Source of the DNA: Agarivorans aestuarii
Lineage (GTDB): Bacteria; Pseudomonadota; Gammaproteobacteria; Enterobacterales; Celerinatantimonadaceae
Direction: 5' to 3'
DNA length: 64,000 nt
Assembly: GCF_019670125.1 (NCBI RefSeq)
Contig: NZ_AP023033.1
Location: 4,554,001-4,618,000, forward strand
In this document: piece by piece, positions 9,126 to 17,154 of the stretch
How positions within the stretch are numbered: the stretch's first letter is position 1
How the letters are laid out: every line of letters starts with the position of its first letter
Notes under the pieces: generated by a model
The model's database searches: none
Told to the model about the DNA's origin: nothing
What the model saw: only the letters and a program-made list of their open reading frames with translations
Program-made: the position numbers and the translations under genes

Positions 9126-10655
9126 TTAGCCTCCCACGGCTGGTTTAAATCGGCTAAACAAACGCTGAGTGCAACGCTTTACGGGGCCAAATTGTGATAA
9201 CAAGAAATACAAAATAAACAACACCAAAATTAAACACACTGGCCGTTGCAACATTGGCAAAAAACTACCGTCGGAGATCATCAAGGCACGGCGTAAGCTT
9301 TCATCAGCCATTCCACCTAACACCAAGCCAATCACAAGCGGTGAGATGGGGAACTTATTCTCGCTCAACACAAAAGCCACAATGCCCACCGGTAACATTA
9401 AATACAGGTTGAACAAATTAAGACCCAAGGCGTAAGAGCCCAAAATACATAACACCCCAACAACCGGTATAAACAGAGGGCTAGGGATGCTTAAAATCTT
9501 TATCACTTGTTTAGCTAGCAGCATACCGTTTGCCCACATAGCAAACGAAGCCATCACCATAATGGCGGTGATTTCTAGTAAAAATCCGGGGTGTTCCGCT
9601 TCAATAGTAGGGCCCGGAACCACTCCATGTAACAACAATGCACCCAATAACATCGCTGCAGGCGGGCTACCCGGAATACCCAGAGTAAGCAATGGGATCA
9701 GCGCCCCACCAATGCTGGCATTGTTCGCGGTTTCAGAAGAAACCAAACCCGCTGCACTGCCTTTACCAAACTCCTCTTGTTGCTGTTTAGTGGAGGTGTT
9801 TTTTGCGGTGCTATACGAAACCCAACCGGCAATATCTTCACCTACACCAGGTACCGAGCCAATGCCAACACCAATCATTGAAGAACGAACGATATGTTTA
9901 ATATTGCGCGCAATGGTGCGGAAATCTGGCAAAATTCGACCAAATTTTTCTGCTTTTCGCAGAGTTTGTTTCTCGGCTAGCACCCTAATAATTTGTGGTA
10001 TAGCAAAAGCACCGATTAACACTGGCACAATCTCCAAACCGCTATCTAGCTGGCTTTGCTCAAAGGTATAACGGGGATAAAACTGCAGGGTATCGCGGCC
10101 GATGGTGGCCATAAACAAGCCAATAAATCCGGCTATCCAACCCTTAACCACCAAATCACTGCTGGTTAAGGTGCCGCTAATTACAATGCCAAATAACGCC
10201 AGTAAGAAGAACTCCCAAGAGGTAAATTGCAAGGCAAAACTGGCAATAAGTGGCGATAATACCACCAAACAAATAAGCCCAATTACCGTACCAATTAGCG
10301 AAGCGGTAGTGGTTAAACCTAAGGCTCGCCCGCCATCACCTTTTAGCGCTAAAGGGTAACCGTCCATGGCGGTTGCTGCAGCAGCAGGCGTACCAGGAAT
10401 ATTGATTAAAATTGCTGGGTACGAGCCACCATAAATCGCCCCCACATACATGCCCAATAGCGATATTAGCGCGGTACTAGTATCCAGGTTGTAGGTAAGT
10501 GTTGTCAGTAAGGCCACGCCCAAAGTAGCAGTTAAGCCTGGCATAGAGCCAAATAAAATGCCGAGCAAGCTTGAGCCAAACAATACCAACAAGTTACTTG
10601 GCCTTGTACAAAGCTCAAACAAAATTCCAAAAAAATGTGCAAACTGGTCCATCAT
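9126..10655 (-). CDS. tctA: Tripartite tricarboxylate transporter, large permease TctA
   Basis: This 509-residue multi-spanning inner-membrane protein is the main transport subunit of a TTT-family importer. The family signature is plain: GSMPGLTATLG near residue 37, and the run YVGAIYGGSYPAILINIPG followed by GTPAAAATAMDGYPLA. A second conserved half-repeat reads GLVSSETANNASIGGALIPLLTLGIPGSP. It works with TctB and the periplasmic binder TctC, using an ion gradient to import a carboxylate. It is 31 bases downstream of tctB and 2 bases upstream of the oxidoreductase gene. Two adjacent Met codons (MMDQ) leave the exact start open by one codon. Confidence 0.95.
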   Translation of the reverse strand: MMDQFAHFFGILFELCTRPSNLLVLFGSSLLGILFGSMPGLTATLGVALLTTLTYNLDTSTALISLLGMYVGAIYGGSYPAILINIPGTPAAAATAMDGYPLALKGDGGRALGLTTTASLIGTVIGLICLVVLSPLIASFALQFTSWEFFLLALFGIVISGTLTSSDLVVKGWIAGFIGLFMATIGRDTLQFYPRYTFEQSQLDSGLEIVPVLIGAFAIPQIIRVLAEKQTLRKAEKFGRILPDFRTIARNIKHIVRSSMIGVGIGSVPGVGEDIAGWVSYSTAKNTSTKQQQEEFGKGSAAGLVSSETANNASIGGALIPLLTLGIPGSPPAAMLLGALLLHGVVPGPTIEAEHPGFLLEITAIMVMASFAMWANGMLLAKQVIKILSIPSPLFIPVVGVLCILGSYALGLNLFNLYLMLPVGIVAFVLSENKFPISPLVIGLVLGGMADESLRRALMISDGSFLPMLQRPVCLILVLFILYFLLSQFGPVKRCTQRLFSRFKPAVGG

Positions 10656-10686
10656 TATTGTTGTCCTATTTAGCCTGCAGAGGCCG

Positions 10687-11469
10687 CTACAAAGCTAAAA
10701 TTTCATACCAGATATATTCCATTAATTTGATGACCGAGCCATATTCCACCGGCATAGGCACCTGTAATAGAAAGTTGAAAGAAAACACCAGTAACAGGGG
10801 TACAGCTAGCGCTGTTATTAGAATGTGATGACGTTTTTGTTGACTCACAGGACTTAGCCATAGCAACAGTAAACACACTACAATTGTGATGATCGCGCCA
10901 GCATCACAGGCAAGTATTAGTGGCTCATCGACCGTTGCTTCCATAGCCAACCAATAAAACTGCGGGACAAACATCCAACGCATCGCCAATATAAATATAC
11001 TCAAGGCCAAGTTGGTTTGAATAATCACGTTTTTTAGCTTGTTGTTGTCCACATAAAATCGCAAACATAGGCTTAGCAAGAACATTACAGTCGCTAAGTA
11101 AAAATCTAATGAAGGAATGTATAAGTAGATATAAAGAGACAGTGCAGCAATCACATACCAGCGATCTCGATTTATCACTTTGCGATGATCACCAATCCAG
11201 CGGCTCAGCTTAAAAAACTCACTATCACCGGCACTTTTAATCGCATTAATCAGCAATATGCTACTGGCAATGCTTAGCACCAACAGCAAAATAAACGGGA
11301 ACAAGGCTGGCGAAACATACCAGCGGCTATCTACCCCGCCGAAACTACCACTCATAGGAAAAGACAAGGTTTCCCAAGCTAAATAGGCGCACAGAGCCAA
11401 TAGTACAACCGACACCTTAAAGTCAGTTTGGCGTAAACGAGTGGCACCTTCAGGATTATTGCGATTCAT
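10687..11469 (-). CDS. tctB: Tripartite tricarboxylate transporter, small subunit TctB
   Basis: Position between tctC and tctA and a string of hydrophobic segments identify this 260-residue protein as the small membrane subunit of the TTT importer. The N-terminus (RQTDFKVSVVLLALCAYLAWE ... SWYV-like block) resembles TctB. Segments are visible at about residues 18-35, 52-72, 100-135, 150-170 and 190-240. It is clearly longer than the usual TctB (about 150-170 residues, four helices), with an extra hydrophilic insert and more helices. Its job in the family is to support TctA assembly. Sequence conservation in TctB is low, so context carries much of the call. Confidence 0.85.
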   Translation of the reverse strand: MNRNNPEGATRLRQTDFKVSVVLLALCAYLAWETLSFPMSGSFGGVDSRWYVSPALFPFILLLVLSIASSILLINAIKSAGDSEFFKLSRWIGDHRKVINRDRWYVIAALSLYIYLYIPSLDFYLATVMFLLSLCLRFYVDNNKLKNVIIQTNLALSIFILAMRWMFVPQFYWLAMEATVDEPLILACDAGAIITIVVCLLLLWLSPVSQQKRHHILITALAVPLLLVFSFNFLLQVPMPVEYGSVIKLMEYIWYEILAL

Positions 11470-11531
11470 TTGGTATACCTAAGAAAGTATTGAAAACCAA
11501 GTATAGTCAAATACTTAAATGTCACTATTGG

Positions 11532-11559
11532 TGCTCTCTTCCCCGTGGGCAAGAGAGCA
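11532..11559 (-). promoter_or_regulatory. Intercistronic hairpin between tctC and tctB
   Basis: TGCTCTCTT (11532-11540) and AAGAGAGCA (11551-11559) form a 9-bp stem with a GC-rich 10-base loop. No T run follows on the minus strand, so it is not a standard terminator. Hairpins after a binding-protein gene often protect its mRNA 3' end and set a high binder-to-permease ratio. That role is inferred here. Confidence 0.6.
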
Positions 11560-11573
11560 ATGCCAGTACAAAC

Positions 11574-12602
11574 TTAAATTTTAGGAATACCAAATTGGCT
11601 GGGTTCAACTTTAGCCGAACCTAACTCCCACAAGGTCCACGAGAAATTAGATTCAAGCTTAGAGAAAATATCTTTAGCCTGCGCGCCATGTGCGCCACTG
11701 AGCGAATAGAGGTTTTTATCGGCCCATTGCTTGACGGTGTCTGAGGCCATGGCCGCTTCAAACGCTTCACCTAACTTAGCTTTTACTTCTGCCGGTGCAT
11801 CATCTCGCACTGCAAAGCCAATGGCTTGGCTAATCGGTAAGTAGTCAGACAAGCTAGCATAACTGCTAAATGCCGAAGGAATCGTGCCTACATCAGGAAT
11901 GGTAAAATCTTGCTCAACCAACATCGCTAAGGGGCGTAATTGGCCGGCGCGCAATAATGCTGCTTGCTCTGCAGCAGAGGTAACCACAACGGTGATTTCT
12001 CCAGTAGCCGCCGCAGTTTGCGAAGGAGCAGAGCCAGGGTAAGGAACAAACTTCAATGCCGCACCGGTGCCTTTTTCTAGCGCTAACAAATTAAGGTGAT
12101 GAATTGAACCCGCGCCACCAGCACCCGCTCTAATTGAGCCAGGTTGCTGCTTAGCCGCATCAATTAACTCTTGCAGACTATTGTAAGGGGAGCTAGCACT
12201 CACCGAGATAAGATCGGGTGAACCGCCAACAATAAAGGGAGACCACACATTAAAGCGCTGATCCCAACCACCATTTACCGCCGCGGTAACGTTTGACTCG
12301 GATAAGCCCACTAGGTTGTAGCCATCAGCTTTCTTGCTAAACACACTGCTCATGCCAATCGAACCAGCCACCCCGCCAGTTTTATTCGTCACCTTAATGC
12401 TCACATCCAAGGCTTTGGCCATTTCAGCCATAATCATTCTGTTAATACTGTCGGTACCACCACCAGCACCCCACACCACGGTATTTGTAATGGTGCGAGA
12501 CGGATAGGTTTTTGCCGCCATAACCGGCTGACTGATACTCGCCAGCACTAAGGTGGCGCTTGCCGCAAATAATGCGATTTTAGATTTATAATTAGCTTTC
12601 AT
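11574..12602 (-). CDS. tctC: Periplasmic solute-binding protein TctC (Bug family)
   Basis: The 342-residue protein has a signal peptide (ALFAASATLVLASISQPVMAA) and the Bug/TctC fold. The mature N-terminus has YPSRTITNTVVWGAGGGTD, the family's first ligand-loop block, and later the GSAPSQTAAATGEI block. It captures a carboxylate in the periplasm and hands it to TctAB. It follows the dehydrogenase gene by about 100 bases and is separated from tctB by a strong hairpin. Bug proteins bind ligands through the carboxylate group, so the imported compound is an acid, consistent with a sugar acid from the neighbouring pathway. Confidence 0.93.
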   Translation of the reverse strand: MKANYKSKIALFAASATLVLASISQPVMAAKTYPSRTITNTVVWGAGGGTDSINRMIMAEMAKALDVSIKVTNKTGGVAGSIGMSSVFSKKADGYNLVGLSESNVTAAVNGGWDQRFNVWSPFIVGGSPDLISVSASSPYNSLQELIDAAKQQPGSIRAGAGGAGSIHHLNLLALEKGTGAALKFVPYPGSAPSQTAAATGEITVVVTSAAEQAALLRAGQLRPLAMLVEQDFTIPDVGTIPSAFSSYASLSDYLPISQAIGFAVRDDAPAEVKAKLGEAFEAAMASDTVKQWADKNLYSLSGAHGAQAKDIFSKLESNFSWTLWELGSAKVEPSQFGIPKI

Positions 12603-12704
12603 GTTATGCCCTCTTCAGAATCATAGATTGTTTCTGCTTAATCGACATTCAAGGCTGATTACTACGCAGATTTGAACGTGAATTAGTTCTTTATTTTTAT
12701 AAAC

Positions 12705-13817
12705 TTAAAGTAACGCCAAACTACTAAATACTTTATTGGTGATGACTTCTGTACCATCGCTGCCGCCTAACTCATATGGCAGAATTTCTCCACTGGCATA
12801 AGCCAGCTCAATGGCCTTATCGATAAACCTTCCAGCCTGTTGAATATCGCTATTTTGGTGTTGCAAACCCAGCCAGTTCAGCATCATCGCCGCCGACATA
12901 AACATCGCGGTGGGGTTGGCTTTGCCTTGACCAATAATATCCGGGGCGCTGCCGTGACAAGGTTGAAACACCGCATGTCGCTCGCCAATATCTGCCGATG
13001 GCGCCATGCCCATGCCTCCCATTAGCCCAGCACCTAAATCCGACAATATGTCGCCAAACATATTCTCGGTAACCATCACATCAAACTGCCAAGGCTGGCG
13101 CACCAACTGCAATGCAGCAGCATCAACATATATATGTGAAGCCGCTAAACTAGGGTGATTGGCGGCAACCTCATCAAAGATTTGTCGCATGTAATAAAAC
13201 GAGCCCAATACGTTGGCTTTATCTACACAAGTTACTTCGCCCTTGTAACCTAAACCCTTGCGCTGCTTGGCTAAGCTAAAGGCAAACTCAAACAGCCGCT
13301 CACAGCCTTTACGGCTAATTTTTTGGGTGTCTGTGGCAAACTCTTCCTTGCCACTACCGTTAATGCTAAAGCTTTCTCGACTCGCAAATAGGCCTTCGGT
13401 ACTCTCTCTTATCAATACAAAATCCAGCTGCTTACCGCGGGCGTCTTCCAACGGTAGCGGAATACCGGGCAAGGTTTTTACCGGGCGAACGCCAGCAAAT
13501 AAATCTAAGGTTTCACGCAGTTCTAACTGGGGAGCAATTTCACGGCCATCGGGATAACGAATACTTGGCATGCCCATACACGCCAACAAGGTCGCGTCAG
13601 AATTTTTGGCGTGCTCCATGGCCTGCTCAGGAAGTGCAATGCCGTGTTGTTGGTAGTAGTTCGCACCTGCTTCAAAGCTGGTGAAGTTAAGCTTTAGCCC
13701 ACCAACTTTATCAATTGCCGCCTGGATCAACGCTAAGCACGCAGGGGTAATTTCTATACCTATGCCATCGCCAGGAAACACGGTAATTTCAAATATCTGT
13801 TTGCTCATAAGCTGCAT
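12705..13817 (-). CDS. Isopropylmalate/tartrate/isocitrate dehydrogenase family enzyme
   Basis: The 370-residue protein belongs to the beta-decarboxylating dehydrogenase family: FPGDGIGIEITPA at the N-terminus, RESTEGLF around the phosphate/carboxylate site, DKANVLGSFYYMR with the catalytic Lys, and MFGDILSDLGAGLMGGMGMAPSA. These NAD-dependent, Mg-dependent enzymes oxidise 2R-hydroxy acids such as malate, tartrate, isopropylmalate or isocitrate. No leuC/leuD neighbours exist, so leucine synthesis is unlikely; the operon points to a tartrate- or tetronate-like substrate. It is first in the minus-strand operon behind operator sites. Met1 (13817) has AGGAG only 3-4 bases away and Met4 (13808) has it about 11-12 bases away, so the start is uncertain by three codons. 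Confidence 0.82.
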   Translation of the reverse strand: MQLMSKQIFEITVFPGDGIGIEITPACLALIQAAIDKVGGLKLNFTSFEAGANYYQQHGIALPEQAMEHAKNSDATLLACMGMPSIRYPDGREIAPQLELRETLDLFAGVRPVKTLPGIPLPLEDARGKQLDFVLIRESTEGLFASRESFSINGSGKEEFATDTQKISRKGCERLFEFAFSLAKQRKGLGYKGEVTCVDKANVLGSFYYMRQIFDEVAANHPSLAASHIYVDAAALQLVRQPWQFDVMVTENMFGDILSDLGAGLMGGMGMAPSADIGERHAVFQPCHGSAPDIIGQGKANPTAMFMSAAMMLNWLGLQHQNSDIQQAGRFIDKAIELAYASGEILPYELGGSDGTEVITNKVFSSLALL

Positions 13818-13860
13818 TCACTCCTTGTGAATTGGGCAAGTGAAGTTTCTGCCAACAATC

Positions 13861-13893
13861 AATGTATACATTAATTTGTACATAAATGTATAC
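13861..13893 (-). promoter_or_regulatory. Operator cluster upstream of the dehydrogenase-tctCBA operon
   Basis: AATGTATACATT (13861-13872) is a perfect 12-base palindrome. It is followed by TGTACA (13877-13882) and another ATGTATAC half-plus (13886-13893). The same core, ATGTATACAT, occurs once more, between the regulator and otnK (14771-14786). FCD-type GntR proteins typically bind short palindromes of this kind. The cluster is 45-75 bases before the dehydrogenase start, where a repressor would block transcription. Confidence 0.72.
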
Positions 13894-13968
13894 CGATGGT
13901 TTGCTTTGTCAACATTTAATTAACAAATATTTGACCAGCGAATAATGAAGCACAGCTACTGCAGCCAT

Positions 13969-13992
13969 TAAAAAAGCCGCTAGAAGCGGCTT
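13969..13992 (-). terminator. Rho-independent terminator of the GntR-family gene
   Basis: AAGCCGC/GCGGCTT form a 7-bp GC-rich stem with a 5-base loop. On the minus strand it is followed by a T run (the A run at 13969-13975). It is 29 bases past the regulator stop. Confidence 0.8.
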
Positions 13993-14020
13993 GGAATAAC
14001 GAGCAACCCAGTGGGTCAAC

Positions 14021-14701
14021 TTAGATATTGGCTAAACGCAGTTTTTCTAACAGGGCGACCATGGCTTTGCCGCCTTTAATCCTATGCTCACGATGAATAT
14101 CGGCTGCTTTAATTGGGTCTCGTTCGCGAATAGCCTGCACCACTTCACTATGATCTTTGGTTGAATCATGTGGCGTATCACGCAGGTGCAAGGTAACAAA
14201 GCGTACTCGGTGTGCCTGCCCCCAAAACTGTAATACCACATCTTTTAGCCGTTGGTTGTCGGTGAGATCCAATAGAGTGTGGTGAAATTCTTCATCCGCT
14301 TCGGCCCAAGCTTCTAAGTTATCCTGCTGCAGAGCCTCGGCCATTCTTGCAGTAGTTTTTTCTAAACGTTGTAATTGTTGCTCGCTTAACCCCTTGCTCG
14401 CCAAGGTGCCAATCGCTTGCGACTCTAAAGCGGTGAGAATTTCGTAGATATCACGCATATCATCAGGAGAAATAGGCTTAACCCGAATACCATGGCGCGG
14501 CTGAATCTCAATTAAACCTTCCCGCTCTAAGCGCACGCAAGCTTCCCTCACTGGAGTTCGACTAATATTCAAACGCTCTACCAATACCTTTTCTAGGTAT
14601 TGAGTTCCCACTTTAAACTCATTGTTCAAAATTAACTCGCGCAAGGTTTGATAAGCCACCTGAGCGAGCGGTAGGTCTTGGCGTTTGGTAGTTACAGACA
14701 T
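14021..14701 (-). CDS. GntR-family transcriptional regulator (FCD subfamily)
   Basis: The 226-residue protein has an N-terminal winged helix (about residues 10-75: LAQVAYQTLRELILNNEFK ... LNISRTPVREACVRLEREGL) and a C-terminal FCD helical ligand domain. Its probable metal/ligand residues include the Asp and His of ADEEFHHTLLDL and the His of SKDHSEVV and HREHR. It sits between the two catabolic operons, divergent from otnK. A perfect ATGTATACAT-centred palindrome lies in its own divergent promoter region and another before the dehydrogenase operon. It therefore probably represses both operons and itself until a sugar acid or pathway intermediate binds. Confidence 0.9.
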   Translation of the reverse strand: MSVTTKRQDLPLAQVAYQTLRELILNNEFKVGTQYLEKVLVERLNISRTPVREACVRLEREGLIEIQPRHGIRVKPISPDDMRDIYEILTALESQAIGTLASKGLSEQQLQRLEKTTARMAEALQQDNLEAWAEADEEFHHTLLDLTDNQRLKDVVLQFWGQAHRVRFVTLHLRDTPHDSTKDHSEVVQAIRERDPIKAADIHREHRIKGGKAMVALLEKLRLANI

Positions 14702-14770
14702 CGATTTACTCTTCCAGTAAGTGATTAGTTAGAGCCAAATTCTCTATTGATTTTGGGATTATTACACAAA

Positions 14771-14786
14771 TTAATGTATACATTAA
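14771..14786. promoter_or_regulatory. Operator palindrome in the gntR/otnK divergent promoter
   Basis: TTAATGTATACATTAA is a perfect 16-base palindrome. A -10-like TATACT lies at 14801-14806, with the palindrome overlapping the expected -35 zone for otnK. Binding would block otnK and probably the regulator's own promoter. Confidence 0.78.
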
Positions 14787-14838
14787 GTTATTCATCAATC
14801 TATACTGCGATTAGTTTTTGTACTTAAGGGATTAAGCA

Positions 14839-16113
14839 ATGGCAACAAAACCGCTACTCGGCGTTATTGCTGATGACTTCACCGGCGCCTCCGACATGGC
14901 CAGCTTTTTAGTGAAAGGTGGCATGAGCTGCATTCAAATCAATAACTTAGCCAGCATTCACAAGCAAACCCTTAATAGTGACGCGATTGTGCTAGCCTTA
15001 AAAACCCGCACCGTAGCGGTGGAACAAGCGCTCGAGCAAAGCCTGCAAGCCTTAGATTTTTTGCTTGAACAGGGCTGCCAATACTTCTACTTCAAATATT
15101 GCTCCACCTTTGACTCCACGGCAAAAGGTAACATTGGCCCAGTCATCGATGCCCTGTTAGCGCGACTAAACTTAGCTCAAGCGATTATTTGCCCAGCCTT
15201 ACCAGCGAATGGCAGAACCGTTTATCAGGGGCATTTGTTTGTTTATCAGCAATTGCTTAGTGATAGCCCATTAAAAGACCACCCGCTCACGCCAATGGAC
15301 GATTCGCGGGTAGCCGAGCTACTTAGGCCACAAGTTTCCACTGCTTATCAGCAAGCCATTGAACACCTAAGTATTGATGATTTAAATGCAAAGCAACTAA
15401 ACCCAAGCCAGCAACAGGCACGTTACTTAATTTGTGACTGCATCAATCAACAACATTTATCGCAAATAGCTCAACTCATCGCCCAACAACCAGCAATGCT
15501 GCTAACTGGCGGTTCTGGCTTAGCTGAATACATGGCGCAGCTATTAACAGCGCGAGGACACTCGCTTTCCCAGCAACATCAGTGCGCGGTAAAACCCTTA
15601 CTTCAACCGGTGCTGATAATTGCAGGCTCATGCTCCAAGGCAACCCGAGAACAAATTGCCGAGGCCAACGCTTTACCGCAATTTTGTGTTGATCCCGTGA
15701 AGCTGGCCAAAGGTGAACTTAAGCTAAAACACATATTGGACTGGATACACCAGCAACAGGCTCCAGCAGTATTGGTTTACTCCTCGCAAGCACCAGAACA
15801 AGTAAGCCAAACTCAACAGTTACTGGGCCAGCAAAACATTGCAGAGAAAATTGAGAACCTACTAGCGCAAACGGCGGTGCAATCTAAAGCCAGCAATATT
15901 GTAGTAGCAGGCGGCGAGACCTCTGGCGCAGTGGTAAGCGCCTTGAACATAAGCAGTTTTAACATAGGGCCATCCATTTGCCCGGGCGTTCCAATTATGC
16001 AATCTAACGATCAGCGTGCTATTAGCCTTGCCTTAAAGTCTGGCAACTTTGGCGACAAACACTTCTTTAACCAAGCCTTGAGCTTAATTCAACAATTGGG
16101 AGCGCAAGCATGA
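14839..16113 (+). CDS. otnK: 3-oxo-tetronate kinase (DUF1537 family)
   Basis: The 424-residue protein closely resembles E. coli YgbK/OtnK along its length as I remember that sequence. Matching blocks include LLGVIADDFTGASDMASFLV at the start, FYFKYCSTFDSTAKGNIGP, CPALPANGRTVYQGHLFV, the LTGGSGLAEYMAQ segment in the middle, and the C-terminal VAGGETSGAVVSAL. The family phosphorylates 3-oxo-tetronate at C4 with ATP, in L-threonate and D-erythronate catabolism. It is first in a plus-strand operon; its stop overlaps the otnC start as ATGA, so translation is coupled. It is controlled by the operator upstream. The exact tetronate isomer degraded cannot be told from sequence. Confidence 0.9.
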   Translation: MATKPLLGVIADDFTGASDMASFLVKGGMSCIQINNLASIHKQTLNSDAIVLALKTRTVAVEQALEQSLQALDFLLEQGCQYFYFKYCSTFDSTAKGNIGPVIDALLARLNLAQAIICPALPANGRTVYQGHLFVYQQLLSDSPLKDHPLTPMDDSRVAELLRPQVSTAYQQAIEHLSIDDLNAKQLNPSQQQARYLICDCINQQHLSQIAQLIAQQPAMLLTGGSGLAEYMAQLLTARGHSLSQQHQCAVKPLLQPVLIIAGSCSKATREQIAEANALPQFCVDPVKLAKGELKLKHILDWIHQQQAPAVLVYSSQAPEQVSQTQQLLGQQNIAEKIENLLAQTAVQSKASNIVVAGGETSGAVVSALNISSFNIGPSICPGVPIMQSNDQRAISLALKSGNFGDKHFFNQALSLIQQLGAQA

Positions 16114-16760
16114 ACCACGCCCAGCAACTGGAGCAGGCCAAACATTGCATTATTAAGTTCGGACTATCAATTTTTCAACGCGGGCTTACCGGCGGCGCCT
16201 CCGCCAATATGAGCATTGCCCTAGACCAAGGTTTTGTAGTCACTCCGACTAATTCATGTTTTGGCTTTCTTGAATACGACGACTTATCGGTTTTGGATGC
16301 CAAGGGAGATTTAGTGAGTGGCAAGCCCGCATCTAAGGAGTTTTTGCTGCATCAATGTTTTTATCAACAGCAGCCCGCCATGCGCTGCGTGCTGCATCTG
16401 CACAGCACTTACGCCACGGCAGTGTCCTGCTTAAAAGGCTTAAACAAAAGTGACGCAATCCCTGCGCTTACTCCTTATTTGCGCATGCGTTTAGGAGCAA
16501 TTGCTATGGTTGATTATCATCCTCCGGGCAGCACCGGTTTGGTGGATGCCCTAAAGCAACAAGCAGCTAATTACCGTGGCGTATTAATGGCCAATCACGG
16601 GCCAATAGTAGCCGCCGATAGCCCGGAAAAAGCGCTGTATGCCATGGAAGAGCTCGAAGAAAGCTGCAAACTACAACTCTTGCTGGGCCAACAGCAAGTA
16701 AATTACTTAAACCAACAGCAAGTCGAGTACTTACAAAACGCCTACAAGGGTAAGTTATAA
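16110..16760 (+). CDS. otnC: 3-oxo-tetronate 4-phosphate decarboxylase (class II aldolase fold)
   Basis: The 216-residue protein matches E. coli YgbL/OtnC: an N-terminal FQRGLTGGASANMSIAL phosphate-binding stretch, VTPTNSCFGFL, the zinc motif VLHLHSTYATAVSCL, and ANHGPIVA with the third His. The class II aldolase fold here decarboxylates 3-oxo-tetronate 4-phosphate to dihydroxyacetone phosphate, which enters glycolysis. The start overlaps the otnK stop by 4 bases. It is 22 bases upstream of the ABM-domain gene. It could be a plain fuculose-phosphate-type aldolase, but pairing with OtnK makes the decarboxylase role much more likely. Confidence 0.88.
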   Translation: MNHAQQLEQAKHCIIKFGLSIFQRGLTGGASANMSIALDQGFVVTPTNSCFGFLEYDDLSVLDAKGDLVSGKPASKEFLLHQCFYQQQPAMRCVLHLHSTYATAVSCLKGLNKSDAIPALTPYLRMRLGAIAMVDYHPPGSTGLVDALKQQAANYRGVLMANHGPIVAADSPEKALYAMEELEESCKLQLLLGQQQVNYLNQQQVEYLQNAYKGKL

Positions 16761-16782
16761 ATCAACCATCAGGAGATCAACC

Positions 16783-17070
16783 ATGTACGTGATCACTGTG
16801 CTGTTCTCAATTAAACCAGCTTATTTAGACAAGTTCTTGCCAGAGATGCTGGCCAATGCAGCCACCTCTTTGAAACAAGAACCAGGCTGCTTGCAGTTTG
16901 ATGTGTGCCAATCAACAGAGAACACCAATCAGGTTTATCTCTACGAGGTTTACCAACACCAACAAGCCTTTGACGATCACCTAAACTCAGTTCACTTTTT
17001 GTCTTTCAACGAAACCACCAAAAACTGGATAGAAGACAAGCAAATAAGCAGCTACCTTCAGCTAAAATAA
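16783..17070 (+). CDS. Small ABM-fold (YgiN/LsrG-like) protein of the otn operon
   Basis: This 95-residue protein has the dimeric ferredoxin-like antibiotic-biosynthesis-monooxygenase fold. Recognisable marks are YVITVLFSIKPAYLDKFLPEML at the start, EPGCLQFDVCQSTENTNQVYLYEVY in the centre, and FDDHLNSVHF with its typical His. An AGGAGA site precedes the ATG. Relatives include quinol monooxygenase YgiN and LsrG, which isomerises a phosphorylated keto sugar. Third position in an operon with OtnK and OtnC, and the absence of the usual OtnI isomerase from the whole locus, suggest it may handle an oxo-tetronate isomerisation. That is inference; an unrelated housekeeping function is possible. Confidence 0.8.
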   Translation: MYVITVLFSIKPAYLDKFLPEMLANAATSLKQEPGCLQFDVCQSTENTNQVYLYEVYQHQQAFDDHLNSVHFLSFNETTKNWIEDKQISSYLQLK

Positions 17071-17091
17071 ACCAAGGCTAGCGCTTGGTTT
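17069..17091 (+). terminator. Weak hairpin at the end of the otn operon
   Basis: AAACCAAG and CTTGGTTT form an 8-bp stem starting at the stop codon of the ABM-protein gene. No T run follows, so it is at best a weak terminator or a 3'-end-protecting structure. The next gene is co-directional. Confidence 0.35.
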
Positions 17092-17154
17092 GCCATAGCT
17101 TAGCAACGTAAGGCAGGCTAAGCTGTTGCTATTATTACCACTTAAGCGTTGCCA

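Noticed and set aside
9487-10071. Long open frame (194 codons) opposite tctA
   Set aside because: It is antisense to a clear TctA gene, has no ribosome site, and its translation is low-complexity as expected for a shadow frame.
13258-13557. 99-codon frame opposite the isopropylmalate-type dehydrogenase
   Set aside because: Shadow of a well-supported enzyme gene.
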